Shown piece by piece: positions 26,591 through 35,678 of a DNA stretch of 64,000 nt; within the stretch, counting starts at the first letter, position 1, and each line of letters begins with the position of its first letter. The notes below the pieces were generated by a model. The model saw nothing but the letters and a program-made list of their open reading frames with translations. It did no database searches and was not told where the DNA came from. This stretch comes from Aeriscardovia sp. (lineage in GTDB: Bacteria; Actinomycetota; Actinomycetes; Actinomycetales; Bifidobacteriaceae), in contig JAGCPN010000001.1 in the NCBI GenBank assembly GCA_017965665.1, positions 62,001 through 126,000 of the forward strand. The letters are read 5' to 3'. A program made the position numbers and the translations under genes.

Positions 26591-29500
26591 ATGAAAAGAA
26601 AACTCTCGTCTGCTCTGTTGTCAATCTTCTCTGCAGCCGCCCTTGTCATGGTATTTGCCGCAAATGCGGATGCCGCCGCCTTGAAGTCTTCAAATCAAAC
26701 CTCCCAGAACCCTGCGGCGGCCAAAAGCTCTCCTGACTTGGCGGTTTCAAAAACTGACAAAACGAATGCCGGGCAGGAAAATCAGAGCGGAGGTAAAGGG
26801 ACGGTAGTGGCCAAAGGGGTCTATGCCCCCGGGTCTTCTTCAAAGCCGTACTCGCCCTTTTCTACCAACCTTTCCGCTTCTCCCTCCCCTTCACTCGCCC
26901 AAGATTCCATCCCCTCATCTTTCGGAAGCGGGTGGAGCGGCGAAGTTTTGACCTACGCTTCCAACAACCTCCTAAATTCCTCGGATCCGGCAAACGCAGA
27001 CTCCCCTTCCGTCACCGCCGCCGCCGTAATTTCCTTCCTGGAAGGGAAGGGGATAACAATCGCCACATCTGCCCAGACCCAAATTACAAATGAAGTAAAC
27101 AGCCTCATCAACACTTACAATGATCGCCTCGGGCTCATAGACGGCGCCCCTCTGGCCAGGATTTTCGCGATCCAGATCATGTGCATGAAAAACACTTCCA
27201 CAGGCCAGCTCGTCTACCCCTCCGCCTTCCCCCAGGACATGCTGGACAAAGACTACAGCAGCGAGTACCAGTCTTCGTGGAACGCGGCTACAAGCGGAAA
27301 GTCCTACACTTTAGATTCTTCCTACATTTGGAACACTATTTCCTACACTTCTTCCGACTCCATTTGGCTGGATCCGGCCCTGACGGCCAACCCCTCAAAA
27401 ACCAATTCCGGCATATACTCCCTGGATCAGATAGAGCAAAACCACCTCAGCTCCATGAAGGCCCAGAAGGGGCAGATAAACTCTCTAAACCTCATAGGCA
27501 TCACCCAGAGGGCGTACGCCATAAGTACAAATCCGCCCTCCATGTCGATTGCCGACGGATATGAGGAAAGCACGGGAGCCGGGGCTTCCGGCCAGACGGC
27601 AGGAGGAATGACGGCCCAAAGCGTGGTGAGCCCGGGGTCTTCGGCTACCGTGAAATTCACCGTGGAGACCGGCCCCACTTCCACTTCCGGCCTGAGCGCC
27701 ACCCTGACTTTGAGCGGGGCGTCCAACGCCCAGATAGATGCGGGAAGCCTTCAGGGATACGTGAACGGAAACAGCACTGCCATTTACGGCCCGCTCCTGA
27801 GTTCGGCCTTCAGTCCCACCCTCAAAGACGGCGGCCGAAGCCTGACCCTCGACTACAATGCGTCCGAGGGAGACCTGGGGGCTACCACTTCCTATACCTT
27901 TTCCGTGAAGGTGAATGTGACAAAGCCGGCCTCAAATATGGCCGAAGTCTGCTCCGTCGCCCAAGGCAGCGTCACTTCCAACGGAGGAGGGTTGAACCTG
28001 AAGGGCAAGAGCAACACGTGGTGTTTTGCCGTAGCTTCAATTTCCCAAAAACCCGCCTCCCCGGATGCGCTTTATCCCCCGCTGCCATCCAAACCTTCCT
28101 ATATTTCCATGGAAGTTCCCGGCTGGGCCTTCCAGTACAACGGAGACGTTGTAAATACGCTCTGGAGCACTCTGGACGGAAAGGACACTCCCCTGAGCGA
28201 TTATGAGGCCTTTCAGCCTTCTTCTCCGGAGGATCTTGACAAGTACTCCGTAAACGCAAGCGAGGTTACCGTAACCGATCTCACAACCGATCAATCTGTG
28301 ACTTCCCTTTTTTCTTCTTCCTATTCCCCTGCCTCTTCCTTTAGTACGGGCCTGCCTTATTCGGGAGCCCAAAACTATGGGGGCTACCAGCTAACTCCCC
28401 CCTCTCTGACTGTTTCATGGAACAACAGCTGGACGGGATCTGCCATGCAGGACCCCGATATGTGGGGCTACAGCACTACCCCCATAGGCTACGACATGTT
28501 CGAGGTTACTTTCCCCCTGACTCTTTCTTCCACAGTTGGAGGAGACATTTATACCCAATCCAGCACTTCCGGACCTGCCACTACTTTTTCTTCAGACGTC
28601 TACACTATTTCTACTCCGCTTTCTACGCCTTCCCCTTCCCCCATTAGCCTCACAGCTGCCGGAATTGAAGGGAAGGACGGGAGCGTGCAAAGCTCCAATG
28701 TGACAGCTACCCTGGGGGTGGACATGCCGTTTGAAGCCGAAGCGGATTTTCCGACTTCCGCCCAGATTTCCTCTATGCAGGCAGCATCGGACTCCCTTGT
28801 GTTTTACAGTTACGACTCCGATTCAACGCTGGATTCTGCAAAAGGCGCCTCAGTAAACGGAATTCCCCTCTCTTCGCTTTCCGGCGCGCTCATTCAATCT
28901 CAAAACGGAGCCGTGGCGATTTTGCTAACTCCTCAAGACTTGACTGCCATTGCCAATCGCGCTTCCAATCCTTCCAAACTCCTTATAACCTACAACTGGT
29001 ACGTAACTTCTGCGCCCAGCAAGGCAACCAGTGAAGCGGGGTATGTAAAGGGAACCTCCCTTTCCCTCTCTGCCCCCAATTGGGAGCCTCAATTCATTTC
29101 CTCTTCAGCGGCCTTGACGTTGACAGTAGATTCGAACGGCACAGGTCCCCTCACCCCCAATGCAAAGCAGAGCTCGGCTTTGACGGGCATCTGGTTCCAA
29201 AACCAGCTGCTTAGCGGAGGGGAGGCCAAAGGGGCCGAATTTAGCGTGCAAAACGCCGAGGGGCAGTACCTGACTTCTTCTGGTAAAGGCCAGCCCCCCT
29301 ACTCTTACTCTTCTGCCCCCTATTACTTCTCTTCTACTGACGGCGATGGCCTGTTTAGGATTTGGGGCCTGGCCGACGGAACCTACACCGTAACCGAGAC
29401 CAAGCTGCCAGAAGGCGCATCGGGCTCAATGCCGAGCTTTAAAGTCACTTTAAACTACGCTTCGGGCAAGCCCTCCTCCATTTCGGATGCCAATCCCTCT

Positions 29501-29665
29501 TCTTTGGTGGACGGATCCACTTTCATGGTCTTTAATCAGGAGAATCCGTCCAATCTGCCCTTAACGGGAGGAAAACTCAAAATTGCATTTCTTTGCGTGC
29601 TTCTTCCCGTGCTTTTGGCTTTAGCGGGATACGCATCCTACAGGATTTACAAGCTAAGGTCATAA
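26591..29665 (+). CDS. LPLTGG-anchored surface adhesin, copy 1
   Basis: A 1024-residue cell-wall protein. Residues 1-30 are a signal peptide; a disordered Ser/Pro/Lys stretch runs to about 100. An N-terminal domain (about 110-320) holds one conserved cysteine, C198 in QIMCMKNTSTGQLVYP. Middle beta domains (about 330-870) contain a cysteine pair in EVCSVAQ and NTWCFAV. A SpaA/Cna-B-like domain follows (ALTGIWFQNQLLSGGEAKGAEFSV to ADGTYTVTETKLPEGA). The sorting signal LPLTGG begins at 989, followed by a hydrophobic segment and a basic tail. A sortase should link it to peptidoglycan. Its partner is the divergent transglutaminase-like gene. Confidence 0.85.
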   Translation: MKRKLSSALLSIFSAAALVMVFAANADAAALKSSNQTSQNPAAAKSSPDLAVSKTDKTNAGQENQSGGKGTVVAKGVYAPGSSSKPYSPFSTNLSASPSPSLAQDSIPSSFGSGWSGEVLTYASNNLLNSSDPANADSPSVTAAAVISFLEGKGITIATSAQTQITNEVNSLINTYNDRLGLIDGAPLARIFAIQIMCMKNTSTGQLVYPSAFPQDMLDKDYSSEYQSSWNAATSGKSYTLDSSYIWNTISYTSSDSIWLDPALTANPSKTNSGIYSLDQIEQNHLSSMKAQKGQINSLNLIGITQRAYAISTNPPSMSIADGYEESTGAGASGQTAGGMTAQSVVSPGSSATVKFTVETGPTSTSGLSATLTLSGASNAQIDAGSLQGYVNGNSTAIYGPLLSSAFSPTLKDGGRSLTLDYNASEGDLGATTSYTFSVKVNVTKPASNMAEVCSVAQGSVTSNGGGLNLKGKSNTWCFAVASISQKPASPDALYPPLPSKPSYISMEVPGWAFQYNGDVVNTLWSTLDGKDTPLSDYEAFQPSSPEDLDKYSVNASEVTVTDLTTDQSVTSLFSSSYSPASSFSTGLPYSGAQNYGGYQLTPPSLTVSWNNSWTGSAMQDPDMWGYSTTPIGYDMFEVTFPLTLSSTVGGDIYTQSSTSGPATTFSSDVYTISTPLSTPSPSPISLTAAGIEGKDGSVQSSNVTATLGVDMPFEAEADFPTSAQISSMQAASDSLVFYSYDSDSTLDSAKGASVNGIPLSSLSGALIQSQNGAVAILLTPQDLTAIANRASNPSKLLITYNWYVTSAPSKATSEAGYVKGTSLSLSAPNWEPQFISSSAALTLTVDSNGTGPLTPNAKQSSALTGIWFQNQLLSGGEAKGAEFSVQNAEGQYLTSSGKGQPPYSYSSAPYYFSSTDGDGLFRIWGLADGTYTVTETKLPEGASGSMPSFKVTLNYASGKPSSISDANPSSLVDGSTFMVFNQENPSNLPLTGGKLKIAFLCVLLPVLLALAGYASYRIYKLRS

Positions 29666-30140
29666 GCCAAGGGCAAAGAGGCATCTTGGAAAGGCCAGCA
29701 GCGCCCTATAACAAAGTTTTCAAGAAAAATGATGTCTTCGTCATATAAGAGGTTTTTAAAGGGCGACAACGAAATTTTTATGTAAAGAAGATAAACAAAA
29801 ATAGACAAGAAAGGTTTACCTTTTCAATTCCACAGAAAAGAAGAAAAATTACTTTTTCGTCTGTGCAATTTGGAGGAATGTGATGGAAATTCTGATACAC
29901 ATGCGTCTGAAGGCTTTATAAAGTATTTGCACAGTGGTTATAAATTTTTACTTTAAATCTCAGGTGGAAATAAGGAGCGCTTTTAATTCTTAGTGCGCAA
30001 AAAAGAGGCAGCCTCTACCCGTACTTCTCTATTTCCTCTGTCCTTTAAAACGTTTAATTGCCCGTTAAAGTTTTCTAATATTTATACTGTTTAAGCCTTT
30101 CATAAAAGTGATTTTGGGGAAGAATGTGGGGTAAAGACAT
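29666..30140. other. AT-rich intergenic region before the restriction-modification gene
   Basis: About 475 bases, much more AT-rich than the core genome, without a credible open frame. I see no clear terminator hairpin for the adhesin. The change in base composition here and after the next gene fits insertion of the restriction-modification gene between the two surface modules. Confidence 0.5.
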
Positions 30141-32975
30141 ATGGAGGGATTGTTTTCGGCCGAAAAGCCCCTGAAAGAAAAGGCGGAAGAGTTTGTAAGG
30201 GACTGGAAGTCCAGACTTGCGGAGAAAAAGGCTAATCAAGGCGAGATAAATCTAAACCAAACCTTGTGGAACGACCTATCCGACCTTGTCTTAGGATCCC
30301 ATGGCGGATTGAAATTTGAGTACCCTACAGCCTCCGGCGGCCGAATAGACGTTTACTCAAAGCAGTGCGGCTTTATAGTCGAGCAAAAGTCGAAAGGAAT
30401 AGACCTGGATAAGCCCGAACGCAGGAGAAGGGAGGAAGTTACCCCGTTTGAACAGGCAATAGGCTACAACAATGACCTCCCCGCAGGAGACAAGGCATCC
30501 ACTATAGTCACTTCCAATTTTGAGAAGTTCAGGTTCTACGACTTGAGGACTAAAAAGGGACTTGAAGGCGAAAAACACGAGGAATGCACCCTAGAGGAGA
30601 TCCCCGATAAGATTGAACTTTTTATAGAACTTTTCCACGGTGAGGCTCCTAAAGAGGAATATTCAATCCTCGACGCTTCAAACACCGAAAAAGCTGCAGA
30701 TAAGATAAGCGGCCTTTACTCCATGCTTTCAGAGGAAATTGAGTCGCTTCCCATAAGCCAGAAAGCAAAGGAGAAATATAAAAGGCAAATCCCCCTCATC
30801 GTAATGCGTATGGTATTCCTACTCTTTGCAAACAACACTTCGCAGGACAGGGGAAAGATATTCAAGTACGACCAATTCAGGACTTTCCTTGAAAAGAGCA
30901 CGGACGACACCCATTTCACCCGCGACCTTTTGGATCTTTTCAGGTGTTTAGACATCCCCGAAACCGACATAGACTCCCGTTTTACGGTAATGCCCGAAGT
31001 GAGAGACTTCCCATATGTTGACGGAGGGCTTTTCAAAAGCGATGTCGAGTTTCCCCAGTTTCCCGAAGGCACCAGAAAAGAACTCCTGGATCTTGTGAGC
31101 GATTTCAAGTATTGGGACCGTATCAACATTTCCGTCTTCGGACCCATCATGGATAGCGTGTTTGCAGGGAAGTACAGGCGCGAGAACGGTATTTACTACA
31201 CTTCCCGAGAGAACATACTCAAAGTCATAAACCCCCTCTTTATGGACGATTTAAAGCATGAGCTGGAAGAAATCAAGAAAACTAAGGACTTTGAAAAGCA
31301 GCGAAGCGATCTTGATGCCTTCCACGGGAAATTAAGCCGCCTCCAATTCTTTGACCCCGCCTGCGGGAGCGGTAACTTTTTGACCGAAACCTACATGGAG
31401 CTTAGGGCACTTGAAGACGAAGTCATAGCCCTTGAAAGTTCCACCTCCCACAACCTAAACAACGAGATAAAAGTCTCACTTTCCCAGTTCCACGGGATTG
31501 AATTAAACCCCTATGCCGTAACTGTTGCCAGAACGGCCCTTCAAATCGCCAGGGAAGAGGCTTTGGAGAGGAGCTATGCAAGATTTTCGGATCTTCAAAG
31601 CGTTACCCTTTCTTTCCTCCCGCTTAAAGACGAGGCCAGGGGGATAGTGTGCGGGAATGCACTTGAAATGGATTGGGAAGATCTTGTAACTCCTTCCCCG
31701 GACCTTTTTGTCTTCGGAAATCCCCCCTTTGCTGGAGACTACAACAAGAGTAAAAAACAACAAGCGGAGATGAAAGGGATATTTGCTAATCTACCCAGTT
31801 CTGAATTAGATTACTGCGCCGCATGGTACTACAAGGCAGCCAAATTCCTCAATGACTCCGGGAGCAGGTTCTCCTTTGTTTCAACAAACTCTATTACCCA
31901 AGGGGCTCAAGTAAGGGATCTGTTCAAACCTATATTTGATCTTGGCTGGAAGATTTCATTTGCCTATCCTTCATTTATTTGGGATCACACACAGGATGCG
32001 GCAGTATACGTAGTGATAATCGGATTTTCTCAGAATATGAATGATAACCCGCATTTATATTCTGATAAATCAGGATGGTCTAAAGCAGATAATATATCTC
32101 CCTATTTGTTAGCGTTACCCACAGTATTTATCGAGGATCTGACTACTCCCATTTCCAACCTTCCGCAATGCTTTAAAGGCAGTGAGGTTGATGGCAAAGA
32201 TCTTATTTTGCACGATGAAAATGAACTTAAAGAAGCTAAAAAAGATCATATAGCCTCAAAATATGTACGGTTATATTTAGGGGCCGAAGAACTCATACAA
32301 AATAAGAAAAAATGGTGTTTATGGCTAGTTAGTTCTAGTCCAGAAGAAAGGCGAAAAAGCACATTCCTCAGACGGAAGATTGAAACTGTAAAACAATTTA
32401 GATTGGCATCAAACAGATCGAATACAAAACGGGCGGCTCTGAAGCCGTGGGAATTTGGAGATAATAGACAACCTGATACCCAATATCTAGCAATTCCAAG
32501 AGTGTTTTCCGAAAACAGGGACTACTTCACTGCAGGGTACGAATCTCCTGACGTTATAGCCAGTGATGCCCTGTTCACAGTGAAAGACCCTGACGGCTTT
32601 GCTTTCTCCGTCATAGAAACCTCCATGTTTATGGCTTGGCAAGACCTTGTAGGGGGACGTCTAAAGGAAGACAACCGCTTCTCCAACACCCTGGTCTGGA
32701 ATACCTTCCCGCTTCCCAGCCTCACCCAGGATCAGAGAGACTTCATCATCGAAGGGGGAAGGAAAGTCCTAGAAGCCAGGGATGCACCTAAAAACAGACG
32801 ATCTTCTCTGGCTGACCTCTACGACCCTGCCAATATGCCTGAAGACCTCAGAAAGGCGCACCAGGCCCTAGACAAGGCCATGGACAGGGTATTTTCAGAC
32901 AAGCCCTTTAATAGTGAAGAAGAGAGGCAGAAGGCGCTGCTAGAAATGTATAAAAAAATGACAAACGAGAAATAA
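30141..32975 (+). CDS. Type IIL (MmeI-like) restriction-modification enzyme
   Basis: A 944-residue single-chain enzyme that should both methylate adenine and cut DNA. The N-terminal nuclease shows the D-ExK pattern at D70, E81 and K83 (GGRIDVY, FIVEQKSKG). A helical linker follows to about residue 380. The methyltransferase has the SAM motif FDPACGSGNF (404-413) and the catalytic NPPF at 527-530. The C-terminal ~300 residues contain the target-recognition region (PWEFGDNRQPDTQYLAIPRV) and a helical tail. This order fits MmeI-type proteins, where one recognition domain sets both activities. No separate nuclease or specificity gene is nearby. The frame is intact. The target sequence cannot be predicted. 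Confidence 0.88.
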   Translation: MEGLFSAEKPLKEKAEEFVRDWKSRLAEKKANQGEINLNQTLWNDLSDLVLGSHGGLKFEYPTASGGRIDVYSKQCGFIVEQKSKGIDLDKPERRRREEVTPFEQAIGYNNDLPAGDKASTIVTSNFEKFRFYDLRTKKGLEGEKHEECTLEEIPDKIELFIELFHGEAPKEEYSILDASNTEKAADKISGLYSMLSEEIESLPISQKAKEKYKRQIPLIVMRMVFLLFANNTSQDRGKIFKYDQFRTFLEKSTDDTHFTRDLLDLFRCLDIPETDIDSRFTVMPEVRDFPYVDGGLFKSDVEFPQFPEGTRKELLDLVSDFKYWDRINISVFGPIMDSVFAGKYRRENGIYYTSRENILKVINPLFMDDLKHELEEIKKTKDFEKQRSDLDAFHGKLSRLQFFDPACGSGNFLTETYMELRALEDEVIALESSTSHNLNNEIKVSLSQFHGIELNPYAVTVARTALQIAREEALERSYARFSDLQSVTLSFLPLKDEARGIVCGNALEMDWEDLVTPSPDLFVFGNPPFAGDYNKSKKQQAEMKGIFANLPSSELDYCAAWYYKAAKFLNDSGSRFSFVSTNSITQGAQVRDLFKPIFDLGWKISFAYPSFIWDHTQDAAVYVVIIGFSQNMNDNPHLYSDKSGWSKADNISPYLLALPTVFIEDLTTPISNLPQCFKGSEVDGKDLILHDENELKEAKKDHIASKYVRLYLGAEELIQNKKKWCLWLVSSSPEERRKSTFLRRKIETVKQFRLASNRSNTKRAALKPWEFGDNRQPDTQYLAIPRVFSENRDYFTAGYESPDVIASDALFTVKDPDGFAFSVIETSMFMAWQDLVGGRLKEDNRFSNTLVWNTFPLPSLTQDQRDFIIEGGRKVLEARDAPKNRRSSLADLYDPANMPEDLRKAHQALDKAMDRVFSDKPFNSEEERQKALLEMYKKMTNEK

Positions 32976-33456
32976 ATAAAGCTGTCAACGTGTTCATATA
33001 AGACATCAAAATTTACAAAGTTAAAAAAGGGCATTTACAGTAGCGATCGCGCCCGGAATTATTTTGCTTATTGTTTTTGGTATTAAAAATGTTAGAACAA
33101 GGGCATTCCTTTCTTTGTTTTGGTTTACATTGAAAATAGTCCCTTGGAATAAAACTCAAGGGGCCTTTTCTTTTCGTCAAATAATTAAAACCGCAATCGG
33201 TTAAAACGTAAATAAAGTGCCGCCACTCCCTCAGAACCATATTGAGAGAAACGCTTTTCTTTTGGGTTCAATAGTGAATCTCAATGGTTTTTTCTATCAG
33301 GTGCTGCATGATGAGAACTTTTATTTGCCCTACATGGCTAAGCCAGGTATGCCATAGAAATGAAATCTGAAGGTGGGAGCCTCAGTTTTTAAGAATGCAA
33401 GATCGCTTTTTCTTTCCCAGAAAGGGGTAGAAAACCCTCCCTTTTGTCTTCCTGCG
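32976..33456. other. AT-rich intergenic region after the restriction-modification gene
   Basis: About 480 bases between the restriction-modification gene and the converging surface-protein gene. It contains one hairpin (listed separately) and no credible open frame. Confidence 0.5.
33141..33172 (+). terminator. Probable terminator after the restriction-modification gene
   Basis: CCCTTG, a ten-base loop and CAAGGG form a stem followed by GCCTTTTCTTTT. It lies about 165 bases after the stop codon, in the right orientation. Confidence 0.55.
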
Positions 33457-35628
33457 TCAGGACTTTATTTGAGAAGTTAGGGAAGAAATGATGACGTCGT
33501 AGTTTAGGCTTGGGCCCCAAGCCGTGTAGGGCTGATTTGTGGATGCAAGGGAATTAAAAGTGCTTTGGATTTTGCTTGCAAGCCCGCTGTCCAAATTCAG
33601 GTAGTTTGCTACCTGTATGTAAACGCGCCATGCATCCACGTTGTTAGGGGCCAAAGCCACCGCGGACTGCACCTTGGAAAGGGCGCCCTGGTAATTGCCC
33701 TGGTCCATATCCTGCTCCGCTTCAAAAGTTAAAAAGTAGGATTTATCTTTGGAATACTGGTTGGCATCCAGCTGCGTTCCGTTAAAGGTCCACGGTTCGT
33801 TTGAGTCTCGACCCCCGGTGTGTTCCCAGCCTGTGTAGGCATAGCCAAGCTCCCACTTGTTGTTGGTGTAAAAGAAGATGAAGGCGCAGTGGGCAGGCTC
33901 CCCTTCGGCGTAGCCCGGCATTCCGAAAGCATTTAACAAAAATACGCTTGCCTTCGACATCGCCCCACACACTCCCCCGTAGCGCATTATGTTCCAAATA
34001 GTGGATTTGGGGCCGTAAAAGCCGCCTTTTTGCACATACCCGTAGGGGCTGTACTCGAGGTAGTCGATAAGGTAGTAGCCATAGACCAGCTTGGAGGGGA
34101 AGGTGTAAACGGAATTGTGGTCGATTATGTAAGACCTCAACCATTCCATTCCTGCATTGCTTATCCTGTCGTCTACCACGTCCCTCAGCATTTGGGCGCT
34201 GTAGTCGCCGAAAGTTCCGACAAGGATATGGTTAGCAAAAGCCGATGCGTAGAGTTCGTAGCGCCCTAAGGGGTTTATGGGCTTTCCGGGCTGCCAGGCC
34301 ATGACGTTGTGGGAAAAGTCCAAAGCCACGGCCACTGCAATTTTCAGGTTCTCTCCTCCCCTAGAGTCCGGATACTTATTCCATATTCTCGACCATATAT
34401 TCAGGGCTGAAAGTTCGGAATCGGGATCCAAATTGTCGCTCCACTTGTAGGCTCCCATGCCTCCTATGAGGCTGGTAGAGGCGTAACCCGAAGTTAAAAA
34501 CAGGTTTAGGGCTTCGGGATCGGTTATAAGCCAATCGAAGAAGGCGGGGTGGGCAGTCTTCAGAGTCTCAAAATTAGAGCTTCCAAGATACTTGTAGAGC
34601 ATGTAGCGGTAGGTGGGAAGTTGAGAAGCTGTGGGCTGCCAATAGAGTTGGACGGAGTCGTAGCGGTTCATAACCGTGTTGTCTCCATCGAGATTCCAGC
34701 CCTGAGAAGTCAAATCCGAGCCGGAAGTCACATCCCCTGTAAGCGTATTTTTTACAGAAGTTATGGGATTTGCAGAAGTAGTCGAAATTTCTATGCGATT
34801 TCCCAAACTAAAGGGATTGTTGAAGCTGTCTTGATTCAAAGAAAGATTTGAAACTACTTTTCCATCAGTGGAGGAAGTTACCTGCACATCAGTGCCGCAA
34901 GTGCTCGATCCCTTTTGAATGCTGAAAGTGTTGTCAAAGGGATCAAAGTCAATCGAGGCCCCGTTTGCAAATATCAGGTTTTCATCCTGATACCCGGTTT
35001 CGTGGATCCCCCCGTTTTCCACTGCAAATGAATTTTGATTGACTCCGCTTTTGGCCTGGACTACTTTTCCATTTTCATAATTTATGAGGATATGGGTGAT
35101 TCCGGAATTGAAAGTGTTGGGATTGGAGCTGAAAGTGGGACTGTTTTGCACATAGCTGTGAAGAACGTCATAAGTGGGATAACTGACGGATACGCTGTCT
35201 CCGGACGCCAAAGAAATGGAGGTATGCTCTACCGCATCCCTTCTCAGGCGCGCGCCTGAGTAAGCGTAGGTAGAAGAAGTTCCCGAGGCAGTTGTAACGG
35301 TGATAATGATATCCTTGCCCGCAGTGGCTTTGTCTCCTGCTTTGCGCACCTGGGAATAAACGGTGAGGGAAGTGGGGGAGAATTTTAACTGCATAAACAA
35401 GCAGTTTGAAAAGACCCTCTGGCGGAAATAGAACAAACCGAGCTGGGATCCCTGAGCGCCTGAGAGCATCAGCTTCCAGGGATCTTGGGTGTCCATATCC
35501 GAAAAGCCGGTCCCGGGCGCAGGAACATCGCTTGCCCATGCGCAAATGCTGTTTGGGAAAATAGCCATTGCCACTGCGCATATCCAGCAAAGGACCGCTA
35601 TTACCGAATTTTTAATTCCATGCCTCAC
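33457..35628 (-). CDS. Secreted transglutaminase-like protein, copy 2
   Basis: A 723-residue paralogue of the protein at 24291-26546 with the same layout: signal peptide (about 1-33), long beta-rich part, transglutaminase-like core and C-terminal TPR-like repeats. The core cysteine is C554 (YGGVCGAMSKASVFLLNAFG) and the histidine H580 (EPAHCAFIFFY), with the same 26-residue spacing as copy 1. The segment NNKWELGYAYTGWE again lacks a clear catalytic Asp, and the Asn of copy 1 is Ala here. Long blocks match copy 1 (PTYRYMLYKYLGS, MLRDVVDDRISNAG). The start is GTG at 35628, with TATCAT six bases upstream and no ribosome binding site, suggesting a leaderless transcript. Confidence 0.8.
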   Translation of the reverse strand: MRHGIKNSVIAVLCWICAVAMAIFPNSICAWASDVPAPGTGFSDMDTQDPWKLMLSGAQGSQLGLFYFRQRVFSNCLFMQLKFSPTSLTVYSQVRKAGDKATAGKDIIITVTTASGTSSTYAYSGARLRRDAVEHTSISLASGDSVSVSYPTYDVLHSYVQNSPTFSSNPNTFNSGITHILINYENGKVVQAKSGVNQNSFAVENGGIHETGYQDENLIFANGASIDFDPFDNTFSIQKGSSTCGTDVQVTSSTDGKVVSNLSLNQDSFNNPFSLGNRIEISTTSANPITSVKNTLTGDVTSGSDLTSQGWNLDGDNTVMNRYDSVQLYWQPTASQLPTYRYMLYKYLGSSNFETLKTAHPAFFDWLITDPEALNLFLTSGYASTSLIGGMGAYKWSDNLDPDSELSALNIWSRIWNKYPDSRGGENLKIAVAVALDFSHNVMAWQPGKPINPLGRYELYASAFANHILVGTFGDYSAQMLRDVVDDRISNAGMEWLRSYIIDHNSVYTFPSKLVYGYYLIDYLEYSPYGYVQKGGFYGPKSTIWNIMRYGGVCGAMSKASVFLLNAFGMPGYAEGEPAHCAFIFFYTNNKWELGYAYTGWEHTGGRDSNEPWTFNGTQLDANQYSKDKSYFLTFEAEQDMDQGNYQGALSKVQSAVALAPNNVDAWRVYIQVANYLNLDSGLASKIQSTFNSLASTNQPYTAWGPSLNYDVIISSLTSQIKS

Positions 35629-35678
35629 ATAAATATGATAATAATTTAATGAGAATCTAATAAAGGGAGACGCAAGAT
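35629..35678. promoter_or_regulatory. Compact divergent promoter region, copy 2
   Basis: Fifty AT-rich bases between the two start codons. AAAGGGAG at 35662-35669 is the ribosome binding site of the + strand gene, and TATCAT on the minus strand stands six bases before the opposite GTG. The layout repeats that at 26547-26590, although the sequence differs. Confidence 0.5.

Noticed and set aside
26591-29665. Classical thioester adhesin domain
   Set aside because: A lone conserved Cys is present, but the second motif (Gln four residues before Trp) is not clear, so only the Cys is reported.
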